64,000 nt of DNA from Acidobacteria bacterium 28-9 (GCA_002050355.1 MWYY01000063.1:62001-126000); one strand, 5' to 3'. Counted from the first letter of the stretch, positions 44,384 to 55,445 are shown. Program-made: numbers and translations. Notes: generated from the sequence alone by a model not told the origin.

Positions 44384-47300
44384 TTACAAATGCTCAACTG
44401 CGGTCAATTGTCGTTGCTTGTGAATTTCCTGTAAACTTCGCACTTTAATTTTCCCGTCTTCTTTTTTGAAGGCAATTGCTTCAACCAACGCGGTCGCGCC
44501 GGTCATCGTTGTAACGCACGGCACGTTGTATTGAAGGGCGGCACGGCGAATTGCCTTTTCGTCAAAGTGCGAAACGCTTCCCAAAGGTGTATTGATGACG
44601 AGCGCGATTTCACCGCGTTTGATGTAATCAGCGATGTTCGGACGACCTTCGTTGACTTTGAAGACGGTGTCGCAATCGAGTCCGATTTCCTGAAGGCGCA
44701 GTGCCGTTCCGTACGTTGCTATAATTTTAAAGCCTAAATTTTTCAGCCGTCTGGCGACGATGACTGCCTGACCTTTGTCGGCGTCATTGACGGATAAAAA
44801 AGCCGTGCCGCTCGGAGGCAATTTTAAATTTGCGCTCGTCATCGCTTTACCGTAAGCCTCGCCAAAGCTAGCGCCGGCGCCCATAACTTCGCCGGTCGAA
44901 TGCATTTCGGGCGACAAAATCGGGTCAACACCCGCGAATTTGGCGAAGGGGAAAACCGGCGATTTGACGAAGCAGAGACCAACCGGCAAAACCTCCGGCA
45001 AACCGAATTCAGCTAAAGTTTTCACACCAGCCATTACGAGCGAAGCAATCGCCGGAAGCGGAATATTCGTCGCTTTCGACACAAAAGGAACGGTGCGAGA
45101 CGCGCGCGGATTTACTTCCAAAACATAAACGCGGTCATCTTTGATAGCGAATTGAATGTTCATTAACCCGACGACGTTCAAGGCTTTAGCCAGTGTTCGC
45201 GTGTAATGTTTTATCGTTTCTAAATGCTCCGCTAATATTCGCTGCGGCGGCAAAACCGAAGACGAATCGCCCGAATGAATCCCGGCTTCTTCTATATGTT
45301 CCTGAATTCCGGCAATGACGACGGCAGTTTCATCGGCGAGCGCGTCAACGTCGAATTCGGCGGCTTGCTCTAAAAACTTATCAATCAGAATCGGCTTTTG
45401 CGGCGAAGCATCGGTCGCCGTCCGCATATACGCATAGAGGCTTTCCGCGTCATAGACGATTGCCATCGCTCTGCCGCCGAGAACATAACTCGGACGCACG
45501 AGAATAGGGTAGCCGATTTTTTCGGCGATTTCTTTTGCTTCATCTGCTGAAACCGCTGTTCCGTTTTCGGGCGCGGGAATCTTCAGTTCATCCAGCAGGG
45601 CGCCGAAACGTTTTCTGTCTTCAGCAAGGTCAATCGAATCGGGCGAAGTTCCGATTATAGGCACACCTACCTCACTGAGTTTGTCAGCCAAATTAAGCGG
45701 CGTCTGCCCGCCGAATTGGACGATTACGCCGTCCGGTTTCTCGACCTCGACAATGTTCATCACGTCTTCAAACGTAAGCGGCTCGAAATAAAGCCGGTCG
45801 GATGTATCGTAATCGGTCGAGACGGTTTCCGGGTTGCAGTTAATCATAATCGTTTCAAAACCGTTTTCCCGCAAAGCAAAACTTGCGTGACAGCAGCAAT
45901 AATCGAACTCGATTCCCTGCCCGATGCGATTCGGTCCCGATCCCAAAATTATAATTTTCGGTTTGTCGGTCGGCTCGGCTTCGCACTCTTCTTCGTAAGT
46001 CGAATATAGATAAGGCGTAAACGATTCAAACTCCGCACCACAGGTGTCAACGCGCTTGTAAACCGGTACAATGCCTAAATCTTTTCTTCTTTCTCTGGCT
46101 TCTGCTTCGGTTGAATTGGTCAAAAAAGCAATGCGTCGGTCGGAGAGCGCAAATTCTTTTGCAGTTCTTAAAACTTCAATCGGAATGTCTTCTAAATTTC
46201 GGTCTTCGATGCGCTTTTGCAAATGCATTACTTCTTCGAGCTGCGAGAGAAACCAGCGGTCGATTTTCGTCAGCCGATAAACTTCCTCAATCGAATAACC
46301 GTGCTGCAAAGCGTAAGTTATATAAGAAAACCGGTTTGAATTCGGACGCGCCAATTTCCTTTGCAAAACAGCGTCGGAAACGCCCTGCAGACGAAGTGGT
46401 TTTGCCGATTCGAGCGAGCGCAAGCCTTTGAAAAGCGCTTCTTTGAATGTCCGCCCGATTGCCATAACCTCACCCACAGATTTCATCTGCGTTCCCAAAA
46501 CGTCTTCGGCTTGCGGAAATTTCTCGAACGCCCATTTCGGAATTTTAACTACGACATAATCAATCGTCGGTTCAAAACTCGCCGGAGTTTTCTTTGTAAT
46601 GTCGTTCGGAATTTCGTCCAGAGTGTAACCGACGGCAAGTTTGGCAGCGATTTTCGCAATCGGAAAGCCGGTCGCTTTCGATGCCAGAGCAGACGAGCGC
46701 GAAACGCGCGGGTTCATTTCGATAATCCGCACGTCGCCGTTTTCGGGATTAACGGCAAATTGGATATTCGAGCCGCCGGTTTCGACGCCGACTTTGCGAA
46801 TACATTTTATCGCCATATCGCGCAAGTTTTGGTATTCGACATCCGACAAAGTTTGCGCCGGTGCGACCGTTATCGAATCGCCTGTGTGAACGCCCATCGG
46901 GTCAAAATTTTCAATCGAGCAAATAACGACAACATTATCCGCCAAATCGCGCATCAGTTCGAGTTCAAACTCTTTCCAGCCCAAAATTGATTCTTCAATC
47001 AAAACCTGCGAAACCGGCGAAGCCAAAAGCCCGCCGCGCACGATTTCTTCAAATTCTTCAGGGTTATAAGCGATGCCGCCGCCCGTGCCGCCCAAGGTAA
47101 AAGACGGGCGAACGATTGCCGGATAATCGGTTTCTTCGACGATTTTTTGCGCTTCTTCCCAATTGTGCGCAAAACCGCCTTTCGGCAGGGGAATTCTAAT
47201 TTCTTCCATCGCTCGTTTAAATAATTCTCGGTCTTCGCCAATTCTGATTGAATTAATGTTTGCGCCGATTAGTTTAACGCTGAATTTTCCAAGAATTCCT

Positions 47301-47614
47301 GACTCGAAAAGCTCGACTGCTAAATTTAAAGCCGTCTGACCGCCAACGGTCGGAAGCAGCGCGTCGGGCTTTTCTCGTTCGATAATCGCGGCGACCGACT
47401 CAATTGTAAGCGGCTCGATATAAGTTTTATCCGCCATTTCCGGGTCGGTCATAATCGTCGCGGGATTTGAATTTACCAGTACGACTTCAAAGCCTTCCTG
47501 CTTGAGCGCACGGCACGCCTGCGTCCCCGAATAATCGAACTCGCAGCCTTGACCGATAACAATCGGACCCGAACCGATGATTAAAATTTTCTTAATGTCT
47601 GTACTTTTGGGCAT
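44384..47614 (-). CDS. carB: Carbamoyl-phosphate synthase, large subunit
   Basis: CarB makes carbamoyl phosphate for arginine and pyrimidine synthesis together with CarA, which is not in the window. The 1076-residue protein has two ATP-grasp halves (first opening [18 protein letters not shown], second [19 protein letters not shown]) and the C-terminal allosteric domain ([11 protein letters not shown] near the end). Length is normal. Confidence 0.97.
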   Translation of the reverse strand: MPKSTDIKKILIIGSGPIVIGQGCEFDYSGTQACRALKQEGFEVVLVNSNPATIMTDPEMADKTYIEPLTIESVAAIIEREKPDALLPTVGGQTALNLAVELFESGILGKFSVKLIGANINSIRIGEDRELFKRAMEEIRIPLPKGGFAHNWEEAQKIVEETDYPAIVRPSFTLGGTGGGIAYNPEEFEEIVRGGLLASPVSQVLIEESILGWKEFELELMRDLADNVVVICSIENFDPMGVHTGDSITVAPAQTLSDVEYQNLRDMAIKCIRKVGVETGGSNIQFAVNPENGDVRIIEMNPRVSRSSALASKATGFPIAKIAAKLAVGYTLDEIPNDITKKTPASFEPTIDYVVVKIPKWAFEKFPQAEDVLGTQMKSVGEVMAIGRTFKEALFKGLRSLESAKPLRLQGVSDAVLQRKLARPNSNRFSYITYALQHGYSIEEVYRLTKIDRWFLSQLEEVMHLQKRIEDRNLEDIPIEVLRTAKEFALSDRRIAFLTNSTEAEARERRKDLGIVPVYKRVDTCGAEFESFTPYLYSTYEEECEAEPTDKPKIIILGSGPNRIGQGIEFDYCCCHASFALRENGFETIMINCNPETVSTDYDTSDRLYFEPLTFEDVMNIVEVEKPDGVIVQFGGQTPLNLADKLSEVGVPIIGTSPDSIDLAEDRKRFGALLDELKIPAPENGTAVSADEAKEIAEKIGYPILVRPSYVLGGRAMAIVYDAESLYAYMRTATDASPQKPILIDKFLEQAAEFDVDALADETAVVIAGIQEHIEEAGIHSGDSSSVLPPQRILAEHLETIKHYTRTLAKALNVVGLMNIQFAIKDDRVYVLEVNPRASRTVPFVSKATNIPLPAIASLVMAGVKTLAEFGLPEVLPVGLCFVKSPVFPFAKFAGVDPILSPEMHSTGEVMGAGASFGEAYGKAMTSANLKLPPSGTAFLSVNDADKGQAVIVARRLKNLGFKIIATYGTALRLQEIGLDCDTVFKVNEGRPNIADYIKRGEIALVINTPLGSVSHFDEKAIRRAALQYNVPCVTTMTGATALVEAIAFKKEDGKIKVRSLQEIHKQRQLTAVEHL

Positions 47615-47663
47615 CTTTTCAGCTAATTATACAAAAAAAAGCCTGATTCGATAACCACGCTTT

Positions 47664-48737
47664 TCAAGATTTTTCAAACCCGACAAAAACCGGTTCGGGC
47701 GTAAGTTCTATATTAAATTTGTCTTTAACTTTTCTTTGAATCTCGTTTTTCAAATTCAAAACATCATTTGCCGCTGCGCTTCCTAAATTCACAATCGCCA
47801 AAGTGTGATTGGCGGAAAGCCCAACTCGACCGAACTTGTAGCCTTTGCAAAACCCGCTTTTTTCAATCAGCCACGCTGCCGGAATTTTTATGTGATTTTC
47901 GTCAACCGCAAAATTGGGCAGTTTTTCGTCCGATTCAATAACTCCGATTCGTTTTGCTTGAGCTTCGATTTTTTTAAACTGCTCTTTGCCGACAATTGGA
48001 TTTTTGAAGAACGAACCCGCGCTTCTTGAGTTCGGGTCGTGCTCGTTTATAACCATTGATTTGGCGGCGCGGATTTGCAAAATGGCTTGGCGCGTTTGCC
48101 GCAAATTCGGTTTTTTTTCGTGGAAATAATTTTGCAAATCCTTATATACAATTTTCGGTTCACCGTCTTGTTTCAGAGAAAAGGTAATGCTCAAAACAAT
48201 AAAGCGATTTTTTTCGGTCGAGTTGAAAATGCTTGTGCGGTAAGCGAATCTGCAATCGGCATTTGTCATTTCAAAAATTCTACCCGACGCGCGTTCCAAT
48301 ACTTTGACCGTAACAATTGTCTCGGAAACTTCCTGCCCGTAAGCGCCGACATTCTGCACCGGCGTTCCACCAATAAATCCGGGAATGCCGCTCAAACATT
48401 CGACGCCTTGTAGATTTTTCCGGGTGCAAAACTCAACAAAGTTGTCCCAATCTTCACCTGCTCGCGCCGTTACCAAAATTGTTTCGTCTTTTGTCGGCGA
48501 AACGCTAATTCCTTTCAAAGCAATCTGCAAAACCAAGCCGTCAAAGCCCGCGTCGCTAATCAAAACGTTGCTTCCGCCGCCCAGAATGAAAACCTTAAAA
48601 TCGTTTTGTGTTGCAAATTTTAACGCTTCGACCGTTTCATCTTCGGTTTGCGCCCGAACAAAAAATCGCGCGTTGCCGCCGATTTTCAAAGTTGTAAATT
48701 CGGCAAGCCGCACGTTTTCTTGAACCGTGAAAGTCAT
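47664..48737 (-). CDS. murB: UDP-N-acetylmuramate dehydrogenase
   Basis: MurB reduces UDP-GlcNAc-enolpyruvate to UDP-MurNAc in peptidoglycan synthesis, using FAD and NADPH. The 357-residue protein carries the FAD motif LGGGSNVLISDAGFDGLV and the catalytic Ser in RSAGSFFKNP. It is 49 bases beyond carB's start in the same direction. Length and start (MTFTVQENVRLAEFTTLKIGG) are typical. Confidence 0.95.
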   Translation of the reverse strand: MTFTVQENVRLAEFTTLKIGGNARFFVRAQTEDETVEALKFATQNDFKVFILGGGSNVLISDAGFDGLVLQIALKGISVSPTKDETILVTARAGEDWDNFVEFCTRKNLQGVECLSGIPGFIGGTPVQNVGAYGQEVSETIVTVKVLERASGRIFEMTNADCRFAYRTSIFNSTEKNRFIVLSITFSLKQDGEPKIVYKDLQNYFHEKKPNLRQTRQAILQIRAAKSMVINEHDPNSRSAGSFFKNPIVGKEQFKKIEAQAKRIGVIESDEKLPNFAVDENHIKIPAAWLIEKSGFCKGYKFGRVGLSANHTLAIVNLGSAAANDVLNLKNEIQRKVKDKFNIELTPEPVFVGFEKS

Positions 48738-48800
48738 AAATAAATCGTTTGCAAATGTTTTGTAAATATTTGTTATACGTCATTTTTTAGATAAAATTTT

Positions 48801-50342
48801 TCAATCAGTTTTGATTTTGCCTGTCGCAATCAGCCAGTGAACGGCGTCAATGAACGGCTTCATATAAGTATCGCGCTCGATGAACGGCACTCGATCTCGA
48901 ATCAAATTGTAAACCGGCTGCGTTTTATCTCCCAGGCGTTTTTCCGTACCGATTTTTCGGCGGCGAAAATCAATTCCCTGCGCCGCGCTGAAAAGTTCGA
49001 GCGATAAAATAAGTTCGAGATTTTCGGCAACTTGACGAAGTTTTAAAACGGACGTTACACCCATCGAAACATGGTCTTCGACGTTTGCCGAACTCGGAAT
49101 TGTGTCTGCGCTCGCCGGATGCGATAGAATTTTATTTTCCGTGCAAACCGCCGCCGCTGTGTATTGCACGAGCATAAAGCCGGAATTCAAGCCGCCGTTT
49201 TCGGTCAAAAACGCGGGCAAAATGCGCGCATTTGAACATTCGTCGGTCAAGCGCATCAATCTTCTTTCGGAAATATTTCCGAGTTCTGTCAAAGCAATTG
49301 CCAGATAATCAAAAGCTAATGCGAGCGGTTCGCCGTGGAAATTTCCGCCGGAAATCACGTCTATATTTTCGCAGTTTTCGTCGCAGAAAATCAAAGGATT
49401 GTCGGTTACAGCGTTGAGTTCGAGATTTACAACCCATTCGGCGTAGGCAATCGCGTCGCGGCAAGCGCCGTGAACCTGCGGAATGCAGCGTAAACTATAT
49501 GCATCCTGCACGTTTGACGCATCGAATTTTCTAACAAACTCGCTTCCTTCAAGAATATCGCGCAAATTTTTCGCCGAGTGTATTTGGCGCGGATGCGGGC
49601 GCAGCGCGTGAATTCTTTCGTCAAAAGCCAGCGTCGTTCCGTTTAGGGCTTCCAAACTCAAACAACCGGAAATGTCAGCGACATCGGCTAAATACTTGGC
49701 TTTATATGTTTCGAGAAGTCCAACCGCCGTCATCACAGTCGTGCCGTTCGTCAAAGCTAAACCTTCTTTTGCCGCTAATTTTACAGGCTGCAAATTCGTT
49801 TTTGCTAGCGCGTCTTCAGCAGACAAAATTTTGCCCGCAAATTCGGCTTCGCCTTCGCCGATTAAAACACATGCCATATGCGCGAGCGGCGCTAAATCAC
49901 CGGATGCCCCCAAACTTCCTTTTTCGGGAATTATTGGGTGGACACCGCGATTGAGAAGTTCTAGAAGCAATTCCAGAGTTTCAAGTCGAATACCGGAAAA
50001 GCCGCGAGCTAAAGTGTTGGCACGAATGAGCATAATTGCTCGTGTGGTCGGAATGTCAAACGGTTTTCCGACGCCGACCGCGTGGCTGACGACGATATTT
50101 CGCTGCAAAGTTTCGACTTCCAAGCGCGAGATGATTTTATCTTTGAACGCACCGAAACCTGTCGTGATGCCGTAAGCAATCTCGCCCCGTTCGAGCAGAA
50201 GCTGCACGGCATTTGCCGAGCGATTTACCTGCGCCTTCGCCTTTTCCGACAAAACCACCGGCGGCGAGCTTGCTGCGCCGTAAGCGACCGCAACAACTTG
50301 TTCAAATGTGAGGCTTTCGCCGTCTAAAATAATTACGCTCAT
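48801..50342 (-). CDS. hutH: Histidine ammonia-lyase
   Basis: HutH removes ammonia from histidine to make urocanate, the first step of histidine breakdown. The 513-residue protein has the autocatalytic MIO triad Ala146-Ser147-Gly148 in GSLGASGDLAPLAHM and YGITTGFGAF near residue 57. It is followed upstream by hutI across a repeat-containing spacer; hutU is 6 kb away beyond the accessory stretch. Confidence 0.96.
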   Translation of the reverse strand: MSVIILDGESLTFEQVVAVAYGAASSPPVVLSEKAKAQVNRSANAVQLLLERGEIAYGITTGFGAFKDKIISRLEVETLQRNIVVSHAVGVGKPFDIPTTRAIMLIRANTLARGFSGIRLETLELLLELLNRGVHPIIPEKGSLGASGDLAPLAHMACVLIGEGEAEFAGKILSAEDALAKTNLQPVKLAAKEGLALTNGTTVMTAVGLLETYKAKYLADVADISGCLSLEALNGTTLAFDERIHALRPHPRQIHSAKNLRDILEGSEFVRKFDASNVQDAYSLRCIPQVHGACRDAIAYAEWVVNLELNAVTDNPLIFCDENCENIDVISGGNFHGEPLALAFDYLAIALTELGNISERRLMRLTDECSNARILPAFLTENGGLNSGFMLVQYTAAAVCTENKILSHPASADTIPSSANVEDHVSMGVTSVLKLRQVAENLELILSLELFSAAQGIDFRRRKIGTEKRLGDKTQPVYNLIRDRVPFIERDTYMKPFIDAVHWLIATGKIKTD

Positions 50343-50367
50343 AAAGAGAAATCAGGCGCTGGGTCTC

Positions 50368-50471
50368 AGGTTTTTAGGAATTAGGTAAAGATAAGAAACT
50401 ATAAGTTAATTCCCATAATTCTCAAATCTAAAACCTAACACCTAAAGCCTAAAACCTAATTCCTAAAACCT
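50368..50471. repeat. Inverted repeat between hutH and hutI
   Basis: AGGTTTTTAGGAATTAGGT (50368-50386) is the near-perfect reverse complement of ACCTAATTCCTAAAACCT (50454-50471). The loop contains further CTAAAACCTAA units. The right arm reaches into hutI and encodes its last residues GFRN and stop. Confidence 0.65.
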
Positions 50472-51859
50472 ATCCCTTCAATTTTACTTCCGTTTTTGAA
50501 AACGCTTTCGACTGAATTTGTGCCGAATTCGTATGCAATTTCACGGTAATCGGCAGTGTCTAAAATCAAAATGTCAGCTTGTTTTCCGACTTCGATTGAA
50601 CCTACTTTTCCGCCCAAACCAATAGCAAAAGCGGCGTTTATCGTCGCCGCGTTTAATGCTTCGGACGGTAGCAATCCTTGATAACGACAGGCAATCGCCA
50701 TTGCCAATGATGGCGATGGACACGGCGCGCTGCCCGGATTATAATCGGTCGAGACGGCAATCGCGCAGCCTGCGTCAATCATTTTGCGCGCGTCTGCAAA
50801 ATCCTTTGAGCCGAAATTGAAATTGACCGTCGGCGTTACCACTCCGATTGTATCCGAATTTGCCAGAAGTTCGATTTCATCGTCTGAAATAAAATCCAAA
50901 TGATCAATCGAAGTCGCGCCAAGCTCGATTGCCATTCGCGCTCCGCCGAGATTTGTAAACTCGTCAACGTGGGCTTTTATTTTCATTCCCCAACGCTTGC
51001 CCGCTTCCAAAACTCGCTTTGACTGCTCTAAATTAAAAGCATTTTTCTCGCAAAAAACGTCTATAAAAAACGGGTTATTATTTGCAAGCGATAGTAGTTC
51101 AACTTTAGAAAAGCCGTAAGAACCGATGCCTGCACTTTCTCCTTTGTCTATTTCTGATTCTATTTCCCTGGCAATTTGGGATTTTATTTCGTCGAAATCA
51201 ATTTTGTCCATATGAAATAACCGCCGCGCGCTTGGCAGCATTTCATTGCAAATCAAATCGACGTAATCATTTTCTCTGCCTTTATATTCGGGCGGAACGG
51301 TGTGCGCCGGAAGAAACGTCGGAATTAAATCGACCGGCTGAATCTTGTCGAGAGCAAAAATCGCGGCGAGCATTTTCAGTTCCGTTTCCGTATCAAGTCC
51401 GTAACCGGTTTTGACTTCGCAAGTCGTTACGCCGAGTTTGAGAAGTTTGTCGAGCCGTTTGCGCGACTCCAAAACTAAATCTCTCAGACTCGTTTCGCGC
51501 GTTTGACGTACTGTCGAAAGAATGCCGCCGCCGCCAGCCAGAATTTCCAAATAATCCGCGCCTTTGATTTTCAATTCAAATTCATCGAGCCGGTTTCCGG
51601 CAAAGACGACGTGCGTATGCGGTTCAACAAACGCCGGACAGACAACTTTATTTTGCGCGTCAAATATATTATCGCTTTCAAATCGCTTATGAATCTCGTC
51701 CGATTTTTCGACACTAATGATTTTTCCCTCGTCAATTGCAAGCGCACCGCGCTCGACAATGCCGACATCCTGCATTTGAGCAAAACGTTTCGGCTTGCTG
51801 CCTGACGCGCAGGTTACAAGTTGCGCCGCGTTTTCGATTATTAAATCAATTTTCCGCAT
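50456..51859 (-). CDS. hutI: Imidazolonepropionase
   Basis: HutI opens the imidazolone ring in the third step of histidine breakdown. The 467-residue protein is an amidohydrolase with the metal site VEPHTHVVFAGNR, later histidines in KIKAHVDEF and TSIDHLDF, and the Asp in VSTDYNPG. At 467 residues it is longer than usual (about 410), with an insertion near residues 225-260. Its first 58 codons lie in the first copy of a 643-bp tandem duplication and remain intact. Confidence 0.95.
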   Translation of the reverse strand: MRKIDLIIENAAQLVTCASGSKPKRFAQMQDVGIVERGALAIDEGKIISVEKSDEIHKRFESDNIFDAQNKVVCPAFVEPHTHVVFAGNRLDEFELKIKGADYLEILAGGGGILSTVRQTRETSLRDLVLESRKRLDKLLKLGVTTCEVKTGYGLDTETELKMLAAIFALDKIQPVDLIPTFLPAHTVPPEYKGRENDYVDLICNEMLPSARRLFHMDKIDFDEIKSQIAREIESEIDKGESAGIGSYGFSKVELLSLANNNPFFIDVFCEKNAFNLEQSKRVLEAGKRWGMKIKAHVDEFTNLGGARMAIELGATSIDHLDFISDDEIELLANSDTIGVVTPTVNFNFGSKDFADARKMIDAGCAIAVSTDYNPGSAPCPSPSLAMAIACRYQGLLPSEALNAATINAAFAIGLGGKVGSIEVGKQADILILDTADYREIAYEFGTNSVESVFKNGSKIEGIGFRN

Positions 51860-52326
51860 TCCAGAAAAGATTTTAGTTGCAAAACGTGCAAGCCAACAAG
51901 TCGTCGTTTATTTATTGGTGCAAAACCTATTAGAAACAAAACCGAGACGTTTGTTGCTTTTAAAGTCTAATTATCATATTTTAATTGCCAATCACAATCT
52001 CAATAAAATAACCCGGATTATGTCAGCGCAGATTTTTTTTGGCAGTAAATTTCAAAAATTCGCGGCGGGAGAATTACCAATCGAAAACGTAGAAGAAGAC
52101 AAACCGTTCAAATATATCGCCCAGAATCTCGAACAAACTTTCGGCGAGCCGAAGTTAGGAGCTAAATCTGATGCGCTGACGATGCTCGTCAAAATAATCC
52201 TTTCGCAGGCAACGAGCGACGCGAACAGCCGCCGCACATTTCAAAATTTGAAGAAGCAGTTTGCAAGTTGGGAAAAGGTTCTGGCGAAACAGACCAGTGA
52301 AATTGCCGACGCCATTCGGCTCGGCG
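51684..52326. repeat. 643-bp tandem duplication, copy 1
   Basis: This copy spans the 5' part of hutI, the hutI-nth divergent intergenic region and the first 102 codons of nth. It is followed immediately by an exact second copy. The flanking bases (t51683 vs g52326; c52327 vs g52970) do not match, so there is no junction homology. Confidence 0.95.
52020..52326 (+). pseudogene. Truncated first copy of nth
   Basis: It has the same start and first 102 codons as the complete nth gene, including QATSDANSRRTF. At 52327 it runs into the antisense of the duplicated hutI start. It lacks the helix-hairpin-helix, catalytic Asp and iron-sulphur loop, so the product cannot be active. Confidence 0.9.
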
Positions 52327-52502
52327 CGCTTATGAATCTCGTCCGATTTTTCGACACTAATGATTTTTCCCTCGTCAATTGCAAGCGCACCGCGCTCGAC
52401 AATGCCGACATCCTGCATTTGAGCAAAACGTTTCGGCTTGCTGCCTGACGCGCAGGTTACAAGTTGCGCCGCGTTTTCGATTATTAAATCAATTTTCCGC
52501 AT
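52327..52502 (-). pseudogene. Truncated duplicate of the hutI 5' end
   Basis: Codons 1-58 of hutI are repeated exactly, with the same upstream region, then run out at the duplication border into nth' antisense. Any promoter of hutI in the divergent spacer is also doubled. Confidence 0.9.
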
Positions 52503-52969
52503 TCCAGAAAAGATTTTAGTTGCAAAACGTGCAAGCCAACAAGTCGTCGTTTATTTATTGGTGCAAAACCTATTAGAAACAAAACCGAGACGTTTGTTGC
52601 TTTTAAAGTCTAATTATCATATTTTAATTGCCAATCACAATCTCAATAAAATAACCCGGATTATGTCAGCGCAGATTTTTTTTGGCAGTAAATTTCAAAA
52701 ATTCGCGGCGGGAGAATTACCAATCGAAAACGTAGAAGAAGACAAACCGTTCAAATATATCGCCCAGAATCTCGAACAAACTTTCGGCGAGCCGAAGTTA
52801 GGAGCTAAATCTGATGCGCTGACGATGCTCGTCAAAATAATCCTTTCGCAGGCAACGAGCGACGCGAACAGCCGCCGCACATTTCAAAATTTGAAGAAGC
52901 AGTTTGCAAGTTGGGAAAAGGTTCTGGCGAAACAGACCAGTGAAATTGCCGACGCCATTCGGCTCGGCG
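52327..52969. repeat. 643-bp tandem duplication, copy 2
   Basis: Exact copy of 51684-52326. It supplies the 5' part of the complete nth gene. Confidence 0.95.
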
Positions 52970-53394
52970 GTCTGGCAAATCAAAAAGCACGAGTCATCAA
53001 AGAATTACTCGTGCAGATAAAAGAACAACACGGCACTTTGAATTTAAAATTTCTCGACAAAATGCCGGACGAAGCGGCGCGCGATTACCTCTCGAATCTT
53101 CGCGGCATAGGTCCGAAAACCGTCGCCTGCACGCTCCTGTTCGCCCTGCACAAAGAAGTTTTCCCGCTCGACACGCACATCTTCCGCGTTTTCCGTCGAA
53201 TGGGAATTTTGCCCGAACGAATCACCGACACAAAAGCGCACCGCCTTCTCGACCAACTCGTCCCGCACGGAAAATTCTATTCGCTGCACGTCAACACAAT
53301 TCGTTTGGGCAGACAAATCTGCCGCCCGCGCGAACCGCTGTGCGAGCAATGCCCTCTGATTGAGTATTGCGATTACGGATTGACGAGAATGTGA
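52663..53394 (+). CDS. nth: Endonuclease III family DNA glycosylase
   Basis: A 243-residue base-excision repair enzyme of the HhH-GPD family. It has the hairpin LRGIGPKTVACTLL, the catalytic Asp in FPLDTHIFRV and the [4Fe-4S] loop CRPREPLCEQCPLIEYC with four cysteines. The Lys of classical Nth (GxGRKTA) is replaced by GIGPKTVA, so a monofunctional or thymine/uracil-type activity is possible. The start at 52663 (MSAQIFFGSKF) matches the truncated copy. Confidence 0.88.
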   Translation: MSAQIFFGSKFQKFAAGELPIENVEEDKPFKYIAQNLEQTFGEPKLGAKSDALTMLVKIILSQATSDANSRRTFQNLKKQFASWEKVLAKQTSEIADAIRLGGLANQKARVIKELLVQIKEQHGTLNLKFLDKMPDEAARDYLSNLRGIGPKTVACTLLFALHKEVFPLDTHIFRVFRRMGILPERITDTKAHRLLDQLVPHGKFYSLHVNTIRLGRQICRPREPLCEQCPLIEYCDYGLTRM

Positions 53395-53403
53395 AATGGA
53401 TTT

Positions 53404-53805
53404 TTACCAAATCGTTTGAATTGATTGCAAAGACCGAATTTTGCCGTCTTTGGTTACGAGCGGCAAATTCAAATGCAAAGCTGTTGCGGCAATGATGCGG
53501 TCAGGCATATCGGAAACGGTGAGACGCGGAATGTTTGCAATTTCGTCCGCAATCTCGCGGCTAAGTTCGACAAGCCGAAAAGCCGTCGTCGAATCGTCCA
53601 GAGCGTCCCGAAGCAAAGTCAAGACGTCTTTAGGAATTTTGCCCTTTTCTATCAAATAAACGAGTTCGACAATCGTAATCGAAGAAACAAAAATCGTCCC
53701 GTTCGCTTCGGACGCATCAATCGCTGTTGCGGCAGATTTGGAAAACCGAGACGGGTCAGCGAAATACCAAATGACGACGTGAGTATCAACGACAATATCC
53801 GCCAT
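53404..53805 (-). CDS. VapC-like PIN domain ribonuclease toxin
   Basis: A 133-residue PIN protein: the opening DTHVVIWYF has the first acidic residue, IVELVYLIEKG the second, and DMPDRIIAATALHL plus VTKDGKI the others. Such toxins cleave tRNA or rRNA. It follows the antitoxin gene by 3 bases and converges on nth, with 9 bases between stops. Confidence 0.88.
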   Translation of the reverse strand: MADIVVDTHVVIWYFADPSRFSKSAATAIDASEANGTIFVSSITIVELVYLIEKGKIPKDVLTLLRDALDDSTTAFRLVELSREIADEIANIPRLTVSDMPDRIIAATALHLNLPLVTKDGKIRSLQSIQTIW

Positions 53806-53808
53806 AAA

Positions 53809-54042
53809 CTATTTTTCGTCGTCCGTGTCCTGCGTATAACCACGCCACATCTCGTTTCTGGCTTCACGAATATCTTCTTCGCTGATATTGATATTCAAAT
53901 GCGCCAACGCACCCTTCAGCGAACGACGCGGACTCTTCACGGCTTCCTTGCTTTCGAGAAACTCGACAAAATCCAAAACTTCCTGTTTCCGATTCGGCGG
54001 CAGAACTTTAACTTTTTCGAGAACCGTTTCTTCAACCGTCAT
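53809..54042 (-). CDS. VapB/DUF2281-type antitoxin
   Basis: A 77-residue protein: the N-terminal part LEKVKVLPPNRKQEVLDFVEFLESK is a helical motif seen in DUF2281 antitoxins. The acidic C-terminus would wrap the toxin. It lies directly upstream of the PIN gene, the usual antitoxin-first order. Confidence 0.82.
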   Translation of the reverse strand: MTVEETVLEKVKVLPPNRKQEVLDFVEFLESKEAVKSPRRSLKGALAHLNINISEEDIREARNEMWRGYTQDTDDEK

Positions 54043-54856
54043 AATTTCACCTTGTTTGCGATTTTAACATATCTTTTGACGCATAAACTTGAGCCTAATT
54101 GCCAAATCGAGAAATAAAACCTTTGAAGATTATTCGGGAATACCTTTTCTAAGAGGATTCATAAACCAATTTTTAATATTTCCTATAAATTCCCAAACAT
54201 CATCATTTTTTGGTTTCAAATAATCAGGTGAATTGGGATTGTCACCCATTTTTTCAAATATTTCTATTAACCATTTATATTTATTTGTAACTCCCAGATG
54301 CTTTAACCAACTTTCTAATTCACCGTTTCTGACAACAAAAACTCCATATTCTTCAAGACGATTGAAAAGGTTATTACAAGATTCGCTATCTGATTTCTCT
54401 AAAACACTAATTCCGCCATTCCTTTTTGAAAAATCTTTAATTCCTTTTTCCGCGTATTTTTTATCATCAATTTCCTTGAATTTATTCCAAATATTACTTC
54501 TTGATGTTTCCGTTTCCCTTTTAGTTAATTCGGGAACGAAAGAACCTTCCATTAGATTTGTCCAATTTTGTCCGCCTTCTTTTACTATGTCTATATCAAC
54601 AATTCCAGCACAAGGAATTCCCATCTCTCGTAGAGGTTTCATAATTTCGTGAACAGTTTGCTTATTTTGTGCATTTAAGAATAAACAATTATGTATTCCT
54701 TTTTCGGGCGTGAAAGCTAAAAGACGCTCATTAATTTCTTGATAAAAAGCTCTGTCTGAATCACTTTCAGTAACAACTACATATTCATAAAAAAGTCCGT
54801 TAAGTGTTCCAACTGAACGCAATAAAGGATGACGCATCAACTTTGAAATTTTATCA

Positions 54857-55445
54857 CTTTCAAGTAATCTCGCAGTTGGAACATTATTTGAATAAGTCAA
54901 TCTAACAATATTCAATGGAACTCCCGATTGGATGCTACCCATTAAAAAGTTCGCGCTATGTGTAGAAACACAAACCTTTTTTGAATTGTCTTTATTCAAA
55001 ATATTTCCAACTTCTTTTCCTAATTTAAATGTTAAAGATGGATGAAGAAAGGCTTCGGGTTCATCAATTGTAATCACCTTTGGGTCATCAGCCATTATGG
55101 AAATGATGATTCCGATAAAGGCTTTGACTCCATCGCTCATTGATTCAATTGGTAAATTATTTTGATGATACTCAATGGCTTCCTCTGTGAAACTTCTTTC
55201 TAATAACGGCGAAGGTTCTATATCTGAAAGTTTTATTGAAAGTTGACCACCTAACAATGGATCTAAAACGAAGTATTTATTGAAAGCATCAAAAATAATT
55301 CTTCTTGCTTCACTTCTTTTAAAATCGTCTGTAAGTAAAACGGATAATTTGCTTGTTGGGTTATTTAAATCTCCTCGGTCTTCAGCATTAATCATTTGAA
55401 GCCGATTAGCCCCGTCAAGAGGAATTACATTAAATCTTAAATACC
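54857..55445. repeat. 589-bp tandem duplication, copy 1
   Basis: This unit encodes Walker B and flanking parts of the OLD ATPase. Flanking bases differ (a54856 vs c55445; c55446 vs a56035), so there is no junction homology. The copies look identical throughout. Confidence 0.95.

Noticed and set aside
45716-46990. Long plus-strand frames opposite carB
   Set aside because: They are shadow frames of a highly conserved enzyme; composition follows carB codon positions.
51795-52448. 217-residue plus-strand protein across the duplication
   Set aside because: It is the truncated nth start joined to antisense hutI by the tandem repeat, plus intergenic sequence in front of the nth start.
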